A stretch of DNA of 64,000 nucleotides from Lysobacter enzymogenes. GTDB taxonomy: Bacteria > Pseudomonadota > Gammaproteobacteria > Xanthomonadales > Xanthomonadaceae. Made by a program: the position numbers and the translations under genes. Positions 52,714 to 62,523 of the stretch are shown piece after piece. Numbering within the stretch: position 1 is the first letter of the stretch; each line of letters opens with the position of its first letter. Under the pieces are notes generated by a model. That model ran no database searches. It was given only the letters and a program-made list of their open reading frames with translations, and was not told the origin of the DNA. Location: NCBI RefSeq assembly GCF_017355525.1, contig NZ_CP067395.1:3689001-3753000 (forward strand). Direction: 5' to 3'.

Positions 52714-54111
52714 TTACGGCGTGGCGTCGGTGGCCGCGTCGGCGTTGACGATGCCGGTGCCGATGGTCGGGTTCTGGGTCGAGGCGAACGGCGAAGCGGT
52801 GTTCTTGATCGTCGTCTCCACCTGCGCCGGGGTCAGGTCCGTGCCCGGCTTGGACTGCATCAGCGCGACCACGCCGGCCACGAACGGCGCCGCCATCGAG
52901 GTGCCGTTGTAGTTGACGTAGTTGAACGCGCCCGGCGAGGTGGTGCCGGCGTTGAGCGTCGACAGGATGGTCTGGCCCGGCGCGGACACGTCGACCAAGG
53001 CGCCGTAGTTGGAGAAGCTGGCGCGCACGCCGGCCGAGGTGGTGGCGCCGACGTTGATGACGTTGGCGCAGCTGGCCGGCTGGAACCCGGACGCGTTGGC
53101 GTTGCTATTGCCGGCGGCGACCACCACGGTCACCCCGCGCGAAACCGCGCCGTTGATCGCCACCTGCATCGCCGAGGTGGTCGCGCACGCGCCGCCGCCG
53201 CCGAGGCTCATGTTGATGACGGTGGCCTTGTTGGCGCCGACCGCGGGCACGCCCGAGACGGTGCCGCCGGAGGCCCAGGTGATCGCATCGGCGATGTCGG
53301 CCAGGGTGCCGCCGCAACGGCCGAGCACGCGCGCGCTGAGGATCTTGGACAGGAACGCGGTGCCGGCGATGCCGGTGGAATTGTTGGTCACGCCGGCGGC
53401 GATGCCGCTGACGTGGGTGCCGTGCCAGCTCGAATTGCGCGCCGGCTGGCCGACGCCGCACTGGCCGGCGGTGGTCCAGTCGCCCGGGTCGTGCGGATCG
53501 GCGTCGCGGCCGTTGCCGTCGTTGGCGGTGGTGGCGTTGCTGATGAAGTCGTAGCCCAGCGGCGAGGTGCGGTTGTTCAGCAGGTCCGGATGATCGGTGA
53601 TGCCGGTGTCGACCACCGCGATGATCTTGCCCTGGCCCTGATAGCCGTTGTCCCACGCGGTGTTGGCGCGGATGCCGTAGGTGCCGTTGAGGCCCCATTG
53701 CTGCGGATACAGCGGATCGTTCGGGGTCAGCAGCGCCTGGAAGCGCGCGTTGGGTTCGACGAAGCGCACGCGCGGATCGGCGGCGATGCTTTTCATCAGC
53801 GTCGCCGCTTCGACCACGTCGAGCGGACGGCTGACTTCGATCAGTTCGGCGCCGGTGGAGATGGTGCGGGTGTGCTGGATCTTCAGGTCCTTGCGGCCGA
53901 GCGAAGCCAGGGCGATGTCGAGATCGCGCTGGAACGCGGCGGCCTTGGGCGCGTCCTCGGCGTAGCTGACGAGGAAGCCGTCGACCGGCTCGTCGGCCTT
54001 CAGGCCGGTGAGATCGACGCGGTCGGCCGCCAGGGCCGGCGCGGCGATGAGGCTGAGAACGGCGGCCGCCAGCGCGTGCCGGCGGAGGCGAAGCATGGAA
54101 GGCGAAGACAT
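52714..54111 (-). CDS. Secreted subtilisin-like serine protease (S8)
   Basis: 465 residues. A signal peptide (MLRLRRHALAAAVLSLIAAP) and propeptide (about 30-130, ending DPRVRFVEPNARFQALLTPN) precede the catalytic domain. Asp is in IIAVVDTGITDHPDL, His in NSSWHGTHVSGIAAG, the oxyanion Asn in VVVAAGNSNANASGF and Ser in NYNGTSMAAPFVAGVVAL. Paired Cys (GQCGVG, GRCGG, GGACATT, PASCANV) suggest disulfides. Unlike many Xanthomonadaceae subtilases it has no C-terminal P or PPC domain and stops after the catalytic fold. It probably degrades external protein. The gene stands alone with a strong terminator. Confidence 0.95.
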   Translation of the reverse strand: MSSPSMLRLRRHALAAAVLSLIAAPALAADRVDLTGLKADEPVDGFLVSYAEDAPKAAAFQRDLDIALASLGRKDLKIQHTRTISTGAELIEVSRPLDVVEAATLMKSIAADPRVRFVEPNARFQALLTPNDPLYPQQWGLNGTYGIRANTAWDNGYQGQGKIIAVVDTGITDHPDLLNNRTSPLGYDFISNATTANDGNGRDADPHDPGDWTTAGQCGVGQPARNSSWHGTHVSGIAAGVTNNSTGIAGTAFLSKILSARVLGRCGGTLADIADAITWASGGTVSGVPAVGANKATVINMSLGGGGACATTSAMQVAINGAVSRGVTVVVAAGNSNANASGFQPASCANVINVGATTSAGVRASFSNYGALVDVSAPGQTILSTLNAGTTSPGAFNYVNYNGTSMAAPFVAGVVALMQSKPGTDLTPAQVETTIKNTASPFASTQNPTIGTGIVNADAATDATP

Positions 54112-54834
54112 GAACGAAACTCCCGTGAGGTTTCGATGAGCCGCGATCTGCGGCGGAACCGTCCTGGTCCCTCTCGCGTGTCCAGCAGTGGGGAATACGA
54201 CGTTGCCTTACGCGAGCGCGTCCGGACGTGGTCTGCGGGCAGCGCTATGCCCGCGCACTGGAGCCTAGAGAGGAATATTTATTCGACAACCGCTAAACCA
54301 CCGTCGGTCACATCGGCTTCGCCGAAAACATCATGGATTGCGCATCGTCGCCGCTCGCGTTCGCATGAATCGGCGCAATGTTTTTTTTCGTAGCGATGAA
54401 CGAGTGCGATGCGCGTCGTGAAGGCGGGCCGCGCAGTTCGATTGCGGTAAACGGTTATCCAACCGAGAGTGGCGCGAGGCGATGCGGCGACGCGCGAACG
54501 TACGTGCGCAAATGCAGAAGCAGGTGCTTGATGCATGTATCGAACGCATCGAATGCGGGTCGCAGCGACTGTAGGAGCGGCGCGAGCCGCGACAACCGCA
54601 GCGGTGTTCGAAAGCCCATCTCCCCGAAGCCAGGACAATCGATGCTGTTGCGGATGACGCAACGATTTTCCAGGCTTCGGCTACGACACTGCCGAACACC
54701 GCTGCGGTTGTCGCGGCTCGCGCCGCTCCTGTAGAAACCCCCTCCCTCGACGGCGCTCGAACACAGGAGTAACGTCGTCCACGAGCGCATCGCCGCGGCC
54801 GCGGACCCCGAGTCCGCACTCACAAGGAACCGAC
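54112..54834. other. Spacer with AT-rich segment and REPIN
   Basis: About 720 gene-free bases. An AT-richer piece (54260-54390, including GGAATATTTATTCGAC) may hold the subtilase promoter. The rest is dominated by the family B inverted pair. Open frames on both strands overlap that repeat and are not credible. Confidence 0.55.
54574..54729. repeat. Palindromic repeat pair, family B, wide spacer
   Basis: Perfect 37-base inverted arms at 54574-54610 and 54693-54729 (beginning GGAGCGGCGCGAGCCGCGAC) enclose 82 bases of unrelated sequence that itself contains complementary stretches (CGAAGC near 54625, GCTTCGG near 54674). Compared with the copy at 42922 the arms share the first 20 or so bases and then diverge. 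Confidence 0.85.
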
Positions 54835-56352
54835 ATGAACGCCGCTGCCCACACGCTCCTGCCCCTGCGGGCGGACGCGCCGTCGTCCGCTGTCCGCAGC
54901 ATCGAACGGCCGCTGCCGGCCGCGCTCGGCGCCTGCGCGCTGATCCACGGCTTCCTCGACCCGGCCGAATGCGCGGCGCTGATCGCCGCCGCCGAAGCGC
55001 GCGGCTTCGGCGGCGCCGGCAGCGACTACCCGCCTTCCTATCGCAACAACGACCGCCAGGTGCTCGACGATCCGGCGCTGGCGCGGCGCCTGTTCGAGCG
55101 TCTGCGCGCGTACGCGCCGGACGAGCTCGCCGACGCCGACGGCGGGCGTTGGCGGCTCGAATCGCTCAACGAACGATTGCGCTTGTGCCGCTATCGTCCG
55201 GGCCAGCGCTTCAATATCCACCAGGACGGCGTGCACCACCGCGGCCCGGACCTGCGCAGCCGCCTGACCTTCATGATCTACCTCACCGACGGCGCCGCGT
55301 TCGCCGGCGGCGACACCTTGTTCTACGCGCACGGCCCGGGCCGCGGCGGCGAGGCCGAGGCCGCGCCGCAGGCGCGGGTCAGGCCGCGCGCCGGCGCGCT
55401 GATCCTGTTCGACCACGCGCTGTGGCATGCCGGCGAAGCGGTCACCGCAGGGGTCAAGCACATCCTGCGCAGCGATCTGTTGTATCGCCGCATTGGCGCT
55501 CGCGGCCCGGCCGACGCGCCGGCGCCGTTCGCGCCCGGCCACGACGGCTACGTCTGGACGCTGGCGCGCCTGGGCGACGGCCGCATCGCCAGCGCTGGGC
55601 GCGATGCGCAGGTGCGGCTGTGGTCCGGCGACGGCCGCGAGACGGCGCGCCTGCAAGGACACGCGCAGTCGGTGCTGGGCCTGTGCGAACTGCCGCACGC
55701 ACGGCTGGCGACGGTGTCGCGCGACCGCAGCCTGCGGATCTGGAACCTCGCCGATGGCGCTTGCCTGCGCAGCGCGCCCGCGCACGACAGCGCGGCGCTG
55801 TGTTTGACCCGGCTCGGCGACGGCCGCCTCGCCAGCGGCGCGGCCGATGGCGGCATCGCGCTGTGGAACGGCGACGGCGAGCGCCTGCGCGCCTGGACCG
55901 CGCACGCGGGCTGGGTGTGGTCGTTGTGCGCGCTAGGCGACAGCGGATTGCTCAGCGCCAGCGAAGACGGCGAGCTGGCGTGGTGGAACGCTTCAAGCGC
56001 GGAGCGTGTCGCCAGCCTGCGTTGCGATGCGCCGCTGCGCAGCGTGGACGCGGAAGGCGCGCGGATCGCGTTCGCCGGCGTCGACGGCCGTATCCGTTTG
56101 GCGCGTGCGAGCGACGGGGCGCTGCGCGAGGACCGCGATTGGCTCGGCCACGACGCGGCGGTTCGGCGGGTGCGCTGGCTCGGCGACGGGCGCTTGGTCA
56201 GCTGCGGCGAGGACGGGCGCGTCCGGGTGTGGAACGCGGACGGCGCGTTGCTGCAGGAGCGGCGGCACGACAACTTCGCCACCGATGCCTTGCTGCTGGA
56301 CGACGGGCGGCTGCTCAGTTGCGGCTACGACGGCGTGTTGCGTACGGATTGA
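54835..56352 (+). CDS. 2-oxoglutarate/Fe(II) oxygenase fused to a WD40-like beta-propeller
   Basis: 505 residues. The N-terminal 225 residues are a prolyl-4-hydroxylase-like dioxygenase: CALIHGFLDPAECAALIAAA, SYRNNDRQVLDDPALARRLF, the iron ligands HxD in FNIHQDGVHHRGPD (near 134) and distal His in LWHAGEAVTAGVKHILRSDL with a 2-OG-binding Arg. From about 235 there are seven short repeats of WD40 type (VWTLARLGDGRIASAGRDAQ, VRLWSGDGRETARLQGHAQS, LRIWNLADGACLRSAPAHDS, and similar), enough for a closed propeller. The propeller may present a protein substrate to the hydroxylase. There is no signal peptide, so it is cytoplasmic. The gene is monocistronic. Confidence 0.88.
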   Translation: MNAAAHTLLPLRADAPSSAVRSIERPLPAALGACALIHGFLDPAECAALIAAAEARGFGGAGSDYPPSYRNNDRQVLDDPALARRLFERLRAYAPDELADADGGRWRLESLNERLRLCRYRPGQRFNIHQDGVHHRGPDLRSRLTFMIYLTDGAAFAGGDTLFYAHGPGRGGEAEAAPQARVRPRAGALILFDHALWHAGEAVTAGVKHILRSDLLYRRIGARGPADAPAPFAPGHDGYVWTLARLGDGRIASAGRDAQVRLWSGDGRETARLQGHAQSVLGLCELPHARLATVSRDRSLRIWNLADGACLRSAPAHDSAALCLTRLGDGRLASGAADGGIALWNGDGERLRAWTAHAGWVWSLCALGDSGLLSASEDGELAWWNASSAERVASLRCDAPLRSVDAEGARIAFAGVDGRIRLARASDGALREDRDWLGHDAAVRRVRWLGDGRLVSCGEDGRVRVWNADGALLQERRHDNFATDALLLDDGRLLSCGYDGVLRTD

Positions 56353-56380
56353 AGGCAAGTGGCGCGGTTGGCGAGGTTTC

Positions 56381-56443
56381 GCGGTCGCGGCTTGCGCCGC
56401 TCCTACAGGGAGCGGCTGTAGGAGCGGCGCGAGCCGCGACCGC
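56381..56443. repeat. Palindromic repeat pair, family B, inverted polarity
   Basis: Arms at 56381-56407 and 56417-56443 pair over 27 bases with one mismatch; they share the TGTAGGAGCGGCGCGAGCCG core but point the opposite way to the other two copies (core ends face inward). It follows the oxygenase gene by 29 bases. Confidence 0.8.
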
Positions 56444-56484
56444 GCCCGATCCGATCGTGCCGCAACCCCGCAGCCCCGTCATCC

Positions 56485-56510
56485 CCCCTCTCCCGCGAAC
56501 GGGAGAGGGG
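56485..56510 (-). terminator. Terminator-like hairpin after amtB
   Basis: CCCCTCTCCCG and CGGGAGAGGGG arms with a CGAA loop, an 11-bp stem nine bases past the amtB stop. There is no T-run. A related GGGAGAGGGG sequence occurs at about 41730. Confidence 0.55.
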
Positions 56511-56518
56511 TCCCCCAC

Positions 56519-57904
56519 TCAGCTCTCGTACGCCGACTCGCCGTGCGTAGTGATGTCCAGGCCCTCGCGCTCGGCTTCTTCGGCCACGCGCAGCCCGACC
56601 ACCGCCTTGACGATCGCGAACGCGACCACCGACACCAGGCCCGACCACACCACGGTGATCGCCACGCTCAGCGCCTGTACGCCGACCTGCGCGGCGATGC
56701 TGTCGTTGCCCGCGCCGAGGCCGAAGCCGCCCAGCGCCGGTGCGCTGAACACGCCGGTCAGCAGCGCGCCGATGATGCCGCCGAGGCCGTGCACGCCGAA
56801 CACGTCGAGCGCGTCGTCGGCGCCGAGCAGGCGCTTGAGCCCGTGCACCCCCCACACGCAGGCCGCGCCGGCGATCGCGCCGATGGCGATGGCGCCGAAC
56901 GGGCCGACCGTGCCGCAGGCCGGGGTGATCGCGACCAGACCGGCGACCACGCCCGACGCGCCGCCGAGCATCGACGACTTGCCCTTGACGATCTTCTCGA
57001 CCAGGCTCCACGCCAACGCCGCCGCCGCAGTGGCCAGCAAGGTGTTGAGGAAGGCCAGCGCCGCGCCCGCGGTCGCTTCCAGGTTGGAGCCGGCGTTGAA
57101 GCCGAACCAGCCGACCCACAGCAGCGACGCGCCGATCATGGTGAAGGTGACATTGTGCGGCTTCAGCGCCTCGCGTCCGTAACCCACGCGCTTGCCGACG
57201 AAGTAGGCGCCGACCAGACCGGCGACGCCGGCGTTGATGTGCACCACGGTGCCGCCGGCGAAGTCGATCGCGCCCTTGGCGAACAGGAAGCCGTCCGGCC
57301 CGTACCAGACCATGTGCGCGATCGGCAGATACGCGAAGGTGAACCAGATCGCCGCGAACAGCAGCACCGCGGCGAACTTGATCCGCTCGGCGAACGCGCC
57401 GACGATCAGCGCGCCGGTGATGCCGGCGAAGGTCGACTGGAACGCCACGAACACGTACTCGGGCAGCGACACGCCGGCGGTGAACGTCGCCGCCAGCGAT
57501 TCCTTGTTCACGCCCTTGAGGAACAGTTTATCGAACGTGCCGATCCAGGCGTTGCCGCCGGCGAAGGCGAGCGAGTAGCCGTAGCTGACCCACAACAGCA
57601 CGATCAGCGAAAACACCGCCAGCACCTGCATCAGCACCGACAGCACGTTCTTGGAGCGCACCAGCCCGCCGTAGAACAGCGCCAGGCCGGGCACGGTCAT
57701 CAGCAGCACCAGCAGGGTCGAGGTCAGCATCCAGGCGACATCGCCCTTGTCGACCACGGGTTTGACCGCCGCCGCGGCGGCCGCGGCCTCTTGCGCGTGG
57801 GCCGGGGCGAACGCCAGCAGCGCCGCCGCGGGCAACGCGGTCCACAACAACGTCTTGCTCATCCGCCCGCGCGCGCGGGCCTCGTCGATCGTCGCGTACT
57901 TCAT
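56519..57904 (-). CDS. amtB: Ammonium transporter AmtB
   Basis: 461 residues from 57904, or 447 if translation starts at the ATG at 57862 (MSKTLLWTALPAAALLAFAP), which would leave a normal signal peptide (to AHAQ). Eleven membrane helices follow. Signatures are MLTSTLLVLLMTVPGLALFY, GGLVRSKNVLSVLMQ, the Phe gate in VAFQSTFAGITGALIVGAFA, the pore His pair region FAGGTVVHINAGVAGLVGAY and FGVHGLGGIIGALLTGVF. It moves ammonium across the inner membrane and is blocked by GlnK, encoded 37 bases upstream in the same operon. Confidence 0.95.
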   Translation of the reverse strand: MKYATIDEARARGRMSKTLLWTALPAAALLAFAPAHAQEAAAAAAAVKPVVDKGDVAWMLTSTLLVLLMTVPGLALFYGGLVRSKNVLSVLMQVLAVFSLIVLLWVSYGYSLAFAGGNAWIGTFDKLFLKGVNKESLAATFTAGVSLPEYVFVAFQSTFAGITGALIVGAFAERIKFAAVLLFAAIWFTFAYLPIAHMVWYGPDGFLFAKGAIDFAGGTVVHINAGVAGLVGAYFVGKRVGYGREALKPHNVTFTMIGASLLWVGWFGFNAGSNLEATAGAALAFLNTLLATAAAALAWSLVEKIVKGKSSMLGGASGVVAGLVAITPACGTVGPFGAIAIGAIAGAACVWGVHGLKRLLGADDALDVFGVHGLGGIIGALLTGVFSAPALGGFGLGAGNDSIAAQVGVQALSVAITVVWSGLVSVVAFAIVKAVVGLRVAEEAEREGLDITTHGESAYES

Positions 57905-57941
57905 AAGGGTTTCTCGCAGGCCGAAGTCAATGGGCTCGTCG

Positions 57942-59164
<1,223 letters not shown>

Positions 59165-59354
59165 GACGCAGGCTCCTCATAAGCGGTGGCCCCTCCCCGG
59201 TCATTGCTTCGCGAAGGAAGCGGTGGTGCGGGATGCGGCGGAACGCTTCGTCGTCGTTCTCGCCGTTTTTCGGAAACAAGCCGCCCCGCGGCGGACGTGG
59301 CCCGTCGTGCGCGTTCTCCTGGTTGGAAGGGAAATCGAAAGCCGCCCAAACGAA

Positions 59355-59384
59355 CACGGCCCGAAGCGTTCGCTCCGGGCCGTG
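59355..59384 (-). terminator. Hairpin terminator after the GNAT gene
   Basis: CACGGCCCG and CGGGCCGTG arms with a 12-base loop lie directly past the stop of the minus-strand GNAT gene, and the transcript continues TTCGTTTGGG. It is a plausible terminator with a weak T-run. Confidence 0.6.
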
Positions 59385-59388
59385 CGGG

Positions 59389-59874
59389 TTACAAGGTCTT
59401 GCTCATGAACACGCTGTTGGGATCGTCGCGGTAATCGGCGAAGGGCCCGCAGTAACCGAAGCCGTAACGCGCGTACAAGCTGCGCGCCGGCCCGAATCCA
59501 TCCATCGAGCCGGTTTCCAGGCTCAACCGCCGGTACTGCCGGCGCGCCGCTTCGGCGAGGATGTGCTCGAGCATCGCCGCGGCCACCCCGCGCCGTCGGT
59601 GCGCGTCGGCGGTGCGCATCGATTTGATCTCGCCGTGCTCCGCGTCGAGCCGCTTGAGCGCGCCGCAACCGAGCAGTTCCTCGCCGTCCCAGGCGCTCCA
59701 GAAACTGATCTGCGGGTGCTTGAGCGCATCGAGGCCGAGCGCGTGGATGCTTTCCGGCGGCGACAGTTCGGCCATGCCCTGCAGGTGTTCGCGCAGCAGC
59801 GCGATCACTTCGGGACGGTCGAGCTGGCCTTCGCGGATGTGCATCAGTCGCTGTTCCTTCGTTTCGACAGGCAA
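59389..59874 (-). CDS. GNAT-family N-acetyltransferase
   Basis: 161 residues. The GNAT fold is clear: LLGCGALKRLDAEHGEIKSM (beta4), motif A with the acetyl-CoA loop RTADAHRRRGVAAAMLEHIL (R/Q-x-x-G-x-A type), then RLSLETGSMDGFGPARSLYA with RYGFGYCGPFADY. This family branch often has 'MSKTL'-like ends, as here (FMSKTL). The substrate cannot be told. It lies between glnA and the TorF operon in the same direction but has its own terminator. Confidence 0.93.
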   Translation of the reverse strand: MPVETKEQRLMHIREGQLDRPEVIALLREHLQGMAELSPPESIHALGLDALKHPQISFWSAWDGEELLGCGALKRLDAEHGEIKSMRTADAHRRRGVAAAMLEHILAEAARRQYRRLSLETGSMDGFGPARSLYARYGFGYCGPFADYRDDPNSVFMSKTL

Positions 59875-59936
59875 AGCAGGGGCCGCGGGCGCCGGCGCGA
59901 GGCCGCCGCCCTGGGGGACACGATCGTTTCGAACTC

Positions 59937-59963
59937 AGCGCGGCCGCAGTGCGCGGCCGCGCT
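59937..59963 (-). terminator. GC hairpin after glnA
   Basis: AGCGCGGCCGC and GCGGCCGCGCT arms with an AGTGC loop, an 11-bp stem ten bases past the glnA stop. No T-run is present. Confidence 0.55.
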
Positions 59964-59972
59964 GCGGCGCCG

Positions 59973-61382
59973 TCAGACGGCGTAGTACATCTGGTATTCC
60001 AGCGGGTGCGTCGCAGCGCGGAACTTGGTCACTTCCTGCATCTTCAGCGCGATGTAGCCGTCGATGAAGTCGTCGGTGAACACGCCGCCGGCCTTGAGGA
60101 AGTCGCGGTCCTTGTCCAGCGCTTCCAGGGCCTGGTCGAGCGAGTGGCACACGGTCGGGATGCCCTTCTCCTCCTCCGGCGGCAGGTCGTACAGGTCCTT
60201 GTCGCTCGGCGCACCCGGGTCGATCTGGTTCTTGATGCCGTCCAGGCCGGCCATCATCAGCGCGGCGAAGGTCAGGTAGCCCGACTGGATCGGGTCGGGG
60301 AAGCGCATTTCGATGCGGCGCGCCTTCGGGTTGGCCACGTACGGAATGCGGCAGCTCGCCGAGCGGTTGCGCGCCGAATAGGCCAGCATCACCGGCGCTT
60401 CGAAGCCCGGCACCAGGCGCTTGTAGCTGTTGGTGCCCGAGTTGGTGAAGGCGTTGATCGCGCGCGCGTGCTTGAACACGCCGCCGATGTACCACAGCGC
60501 CAGCTGCGACAGGCCGCCGTAGCCGTCGCCGGAGAACAGGTTGACGCCGCCCTTGGCGAAGGACTGGTGCACGTGCATGCCGCTGCCGTTGTCGCCGACG
60601 ATCGGCTTGGGCATGAAGGTCGCGGTCTTGCCGTTGCGGTGGGCGACGTTCTTGATGATGTACTTCATCGTCAGCAGCTCGTCGGCCTTGGCGACCAGCG
60701 AGTTGAACTTGGTGCCGATCTCGCACTGGCCGGCGTTGGCCACTTCGTGGTGGTGCACTTCGACTTCGATGCCGACCTGTTCCAGCGTCTTGCACATCTC
60801 GGCGCGGATGTCGTGCAGCGAGTCGAGCGGCGCGACCGGGAAGTAGCCGCCCTTCACGCCCGGACGGTAGCCGCTGTTGCCGCCTTCGTATTCCTTGCCC
60901 GAGTTCCACGCGGCTTCTTCCGAATCGATGTGGAAGAAGGTGTGGCCCATGTCGTTGGCGTAGCGCACCGAGTCGAAGATGAAGAACTCGGGCTCGGGGC
61001 CGAAGAAGGCCTGGTCGGCGACGCCGCTAGACTTGAGGTAGGCCTCGGCGCGCTTGGCCACGCCGCGCGGGTCGCGCGAGTAGGCCTGCATGGTGGCCGG
61101 GTCGAGGATGTCGCAGGTCAGCACCACGGTCGGATCGGCGGTGAACGGATCCAGGAACGCGGTCGACGCGTCGGGCAGCAGGATCATGTCCGACTCGTTG
61201 ATGCCCTTCCAGCCGCTGATCGAGGAACCGTCGAACATCTTGCCGTCCTCGAACAGGGCCGGCTCGACGATCGACTTGGGAAAGGTCACGTGATGCTGCA
61301 CGCCGCGCATGTCGGTGAAGCGCAGATCGACGAATTCGACCTTGTGGTCCTTGATGAGCTTTTCGATGTGTTCGAGGGACAT
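59973..61382 (-). CDS. glnA: Glutamine synthetase type I
   Basis: 469 residues from the ATG at 61382 ([20 protein letters not shown]). Landmarks are [33 protein letters not shown] (metal-binding Glu), [60 protein letters not shown], the ammonia-site [12 protein letters not shown] and the adenylylation Tyr in [16 protein letters not shown]. The enzyme joins ammonia to glutamate at ATP cost. A sigma-54 promoter and NtrC-like sites lie upstream, so it is nitrogen-regulated. The leader contains a G/C heptamer repeat and no strong ribosome-binding site, which is unusual for such an expressed gene. Confidence 0.97.
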   Translation of the reverse strand: MSLEHIEKLIKDHKVEFVDLRFTDMRGVQHHVTFPKSIVEPALFEDGKMFDGSSISGWKGINESDMILLPDASTAFLDPFTADPTVVLTCDILDPATMQAYSRDPRGVAKRAEAYLKSSGVADQAFFGPEPEFFIFDSVRYANDMGHTFFHIDSEEAAWNSGKEYEGGNSGYRPGVKGGYFPVAPLDSLHDIRAEMCKTLEQVGIEVEVHHHEVANAGQCEIGTKFNSLVAKADELLTMKYIIKNVAHRNGKTATFMPKPIVGDNGSGMHVHQSFAKGGVNLFSGDGYGGLSQLALWYIGGVFKHARAINAFTNSGTNSYKRLVPGFEAPVMLAYSARNRSASCRIPYVANPKARRIEMRFPDPIQSGYLTFAALMMAGLDGIKNQIDPGAPSDKDLYDLPPEEEKGIPTVCHSLDQALEALDKDRDFLKAGGVFTDDFIDGYIALKMQEVTKFRAATHPLEYQMYYAV

Positions 61383-61390
61383 GTGCTGGG

Positions 61391-61435
61391 ATCCGGGATT
61401 GGGGATTGGGGATTTGGGATTCGGGATTGGCAAAG
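61391..61435. repeat. G-rich heptamer repeat in the glnA leader
   Basis: Copies of GGGATTGG, GGGGATTTGGG and GGGATTCGGG on the plus strand (AATCCCC-type in the transcript) lie within ten bases of the glnA start codon. Four or more G-runs with three-base loops could form a G-quadruplex in the template strand. Confidence 0.75.
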
Positions 61436-61464
61436 CGGGGGCCTTGCGACCTGGTTAGATTCAA

Positions 61465-61479
61465 GCAAACGGCGTGCCA
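61465..61479 (-). promoter_or_regulatory. Sigma-54 (RpoN) promoter of glnA
   Basis: On the minus strand TGGCACGCCGTTTGC matches the -24/-12 consensus TGGCAC-N5-TTGC exactly. Transcription would start near 61452, leaving a leader of about 70 bases that carries the heptamer repeat. Confidence 0.85.
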
Positions 61480-61541
61480 GCTTTCGACTTAACGTAAGCT
61501 AATGATTTTAAAAGGCGACCAGCTAAGCCCTTTCAGATAAA

Positions 61542-61587
61542 GCACCAAATTGGGGCAAGCAATCCAGGTTTCGCACCAACTTGGAAA
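61542..61587. promoter_or_regulatory. Two NtrC-like binding sites upstream of the glnA promoter
   Basis: GCACCAAATTGGGGC (61542-61556) and GCACCAACTTGGAAA (61573-61587) resemble GCACCA-N3-TGGTGC; the first has one mismatch. Their starts are 31 bases apart (about three helical turns) and lie roughly 90-135 bases from the expected glnA start point, the usual enhancer distance. Confidence 0.65.
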
Positions 61588-61655
61588 TTGCCGCTTCCGC
61601 TATCCTGACCCGCTGCCGCGAGCCCCCGATCGCGCGGCCCGGGCAAATCCGCCGC

Positions 61656-61703
61656 GAATCCCGCCTCCGCCAATCCCGAATCCCGAATCCCCAATCCCCG
61701 CCC
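61656..61703. repeat. C-rich heptamer repeat in the uppP leader
   Basis: Tandem AATCCCG/AATCCCC units end three bases before the uppP start codon. On the sense strand they match the glnA leader repeat nearly base for base (CCAATCCCGAATCCC in both). Confidence 0.75.
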
Positions 61704-61706
61704 CCA

Positions 61707-62513
61707 ATGACCGACCTGCTAGCCGCCCTCCTCCTCGGCATCATCGAAGGCATCACCGAATTCCTCCCGATCTCCAGCACCGGCCACCTGCTGATCGCCC
61801 AGCACTGGCTCGGCGCGCGCTCGGACCTGTTCAACATCTCGATCCAGGCCGGCGCGATCCTGGCGGTGGTGGTCATCTACTGGCAGCGCCTGTGGGGCCT
61901 GGCCGTCGGCTTCACCCAGCGCGACAACCTCGACTACCTGCTCAAGCTCGGCGTCGCCTTCGGCGTGACCTCGGTGCTCGGCCTGATCGTCAAGAAAGCC
62001 GGCTTCACCCTGCCCGACCACGTCACCCCGATCGCCTGGGCGCTGGTGCTCGGCGGCGTGTGGATGATCGCGGCCGAGCATTTCGCCGCCAAACGCGCCG
62101 CCGCGCTCGGCGAGCGCAGCGAGATCACCTGGACGGTCGCGACCCTGGTCGGCATCGCCCAGGTCGTGGCCGGCGTGTTCCCGGGCACCTCGCGTTCGGC
62201 CGCGACGATCTTCGTCGCCCTGCTCGCCGGCACCACCTCGCGCGCGGCGGCGACCGAGTTCGCGTTCCTGGTCGGCATCCCGACCATGTTCGCCGCCAGC
62301 GGCTACGAGCTGATGGGTGTGATCGGCACCCCGGCCGCGGCGCAGGAAGACTGGGGCGCGCTGGCGGTGGCCTTCGTCGCGTCGGCGGTGACCGCCTTCA
62401 TCGCGGTCAAATGGCTGCTGCGCTACATCCAGAGCCATCGTTTCACCGCGTTCGCGATCTACCGCTTCGTGTTCGGCATCGCGCTGTTGCTGCTGATGCC
62501 GGCGGGCAGCTGA
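61707..62513 (+). CDS. uppP: Undecaprenyl-diphosphatase UppP (BacA)
   Basis: 268 residues, ATG at 61707. Catalytic motifs are present: LLGIIEGITEFLPISSTGHL (Glu-rich motif and PISSTGH) and the second repeat GVFPGTSRSAATIFVALLAG. About eight membrane helices follow the inverted-repeat fold. It removes a phosphate from undecaprenyl pyrophosphate to recycle the lipid carrier for peptidoglycan and surface glycans, and gives bacitracin resistance when raised. No ribosome-binding site is visible, because a C-rich repeat occupies the position. A DUF2750-like gene follows ten bases later. Confidence 0.96.
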   Translation: MTDLLAALLLGIIEGITEFLPISSTGHLLIAQHWLGARSDLFNISIQAGAILAVVVIYWQRLWGLAVGFTQRDNLDYLLKLGVAFGVTSVLGLIVKKAGFTLPDHVTPIAWALVLGGVWMIAAEHFAAKRAAALGERSEITWTVATLVGIAQVVAGVFPGTSRSAATIFVALLAGTTSRAAATEFAFLVGIPTMFAASGYELMGVIGTPAAAQEDWGALAVAFVASAVTAFIAVKWLLRYIQSHRFTAFAIYRFVFGIALLLLMPAGS

Positions 62514-62523
62514 GGAAACCGTC

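Noticed and set aside
54378..54823. Several overlapping short frames on both strands in the spacer before the oxygenase gene
   Set aside because: They are generated by the family B inverted repeat and have no ribosome-binding sites or family resemblance.
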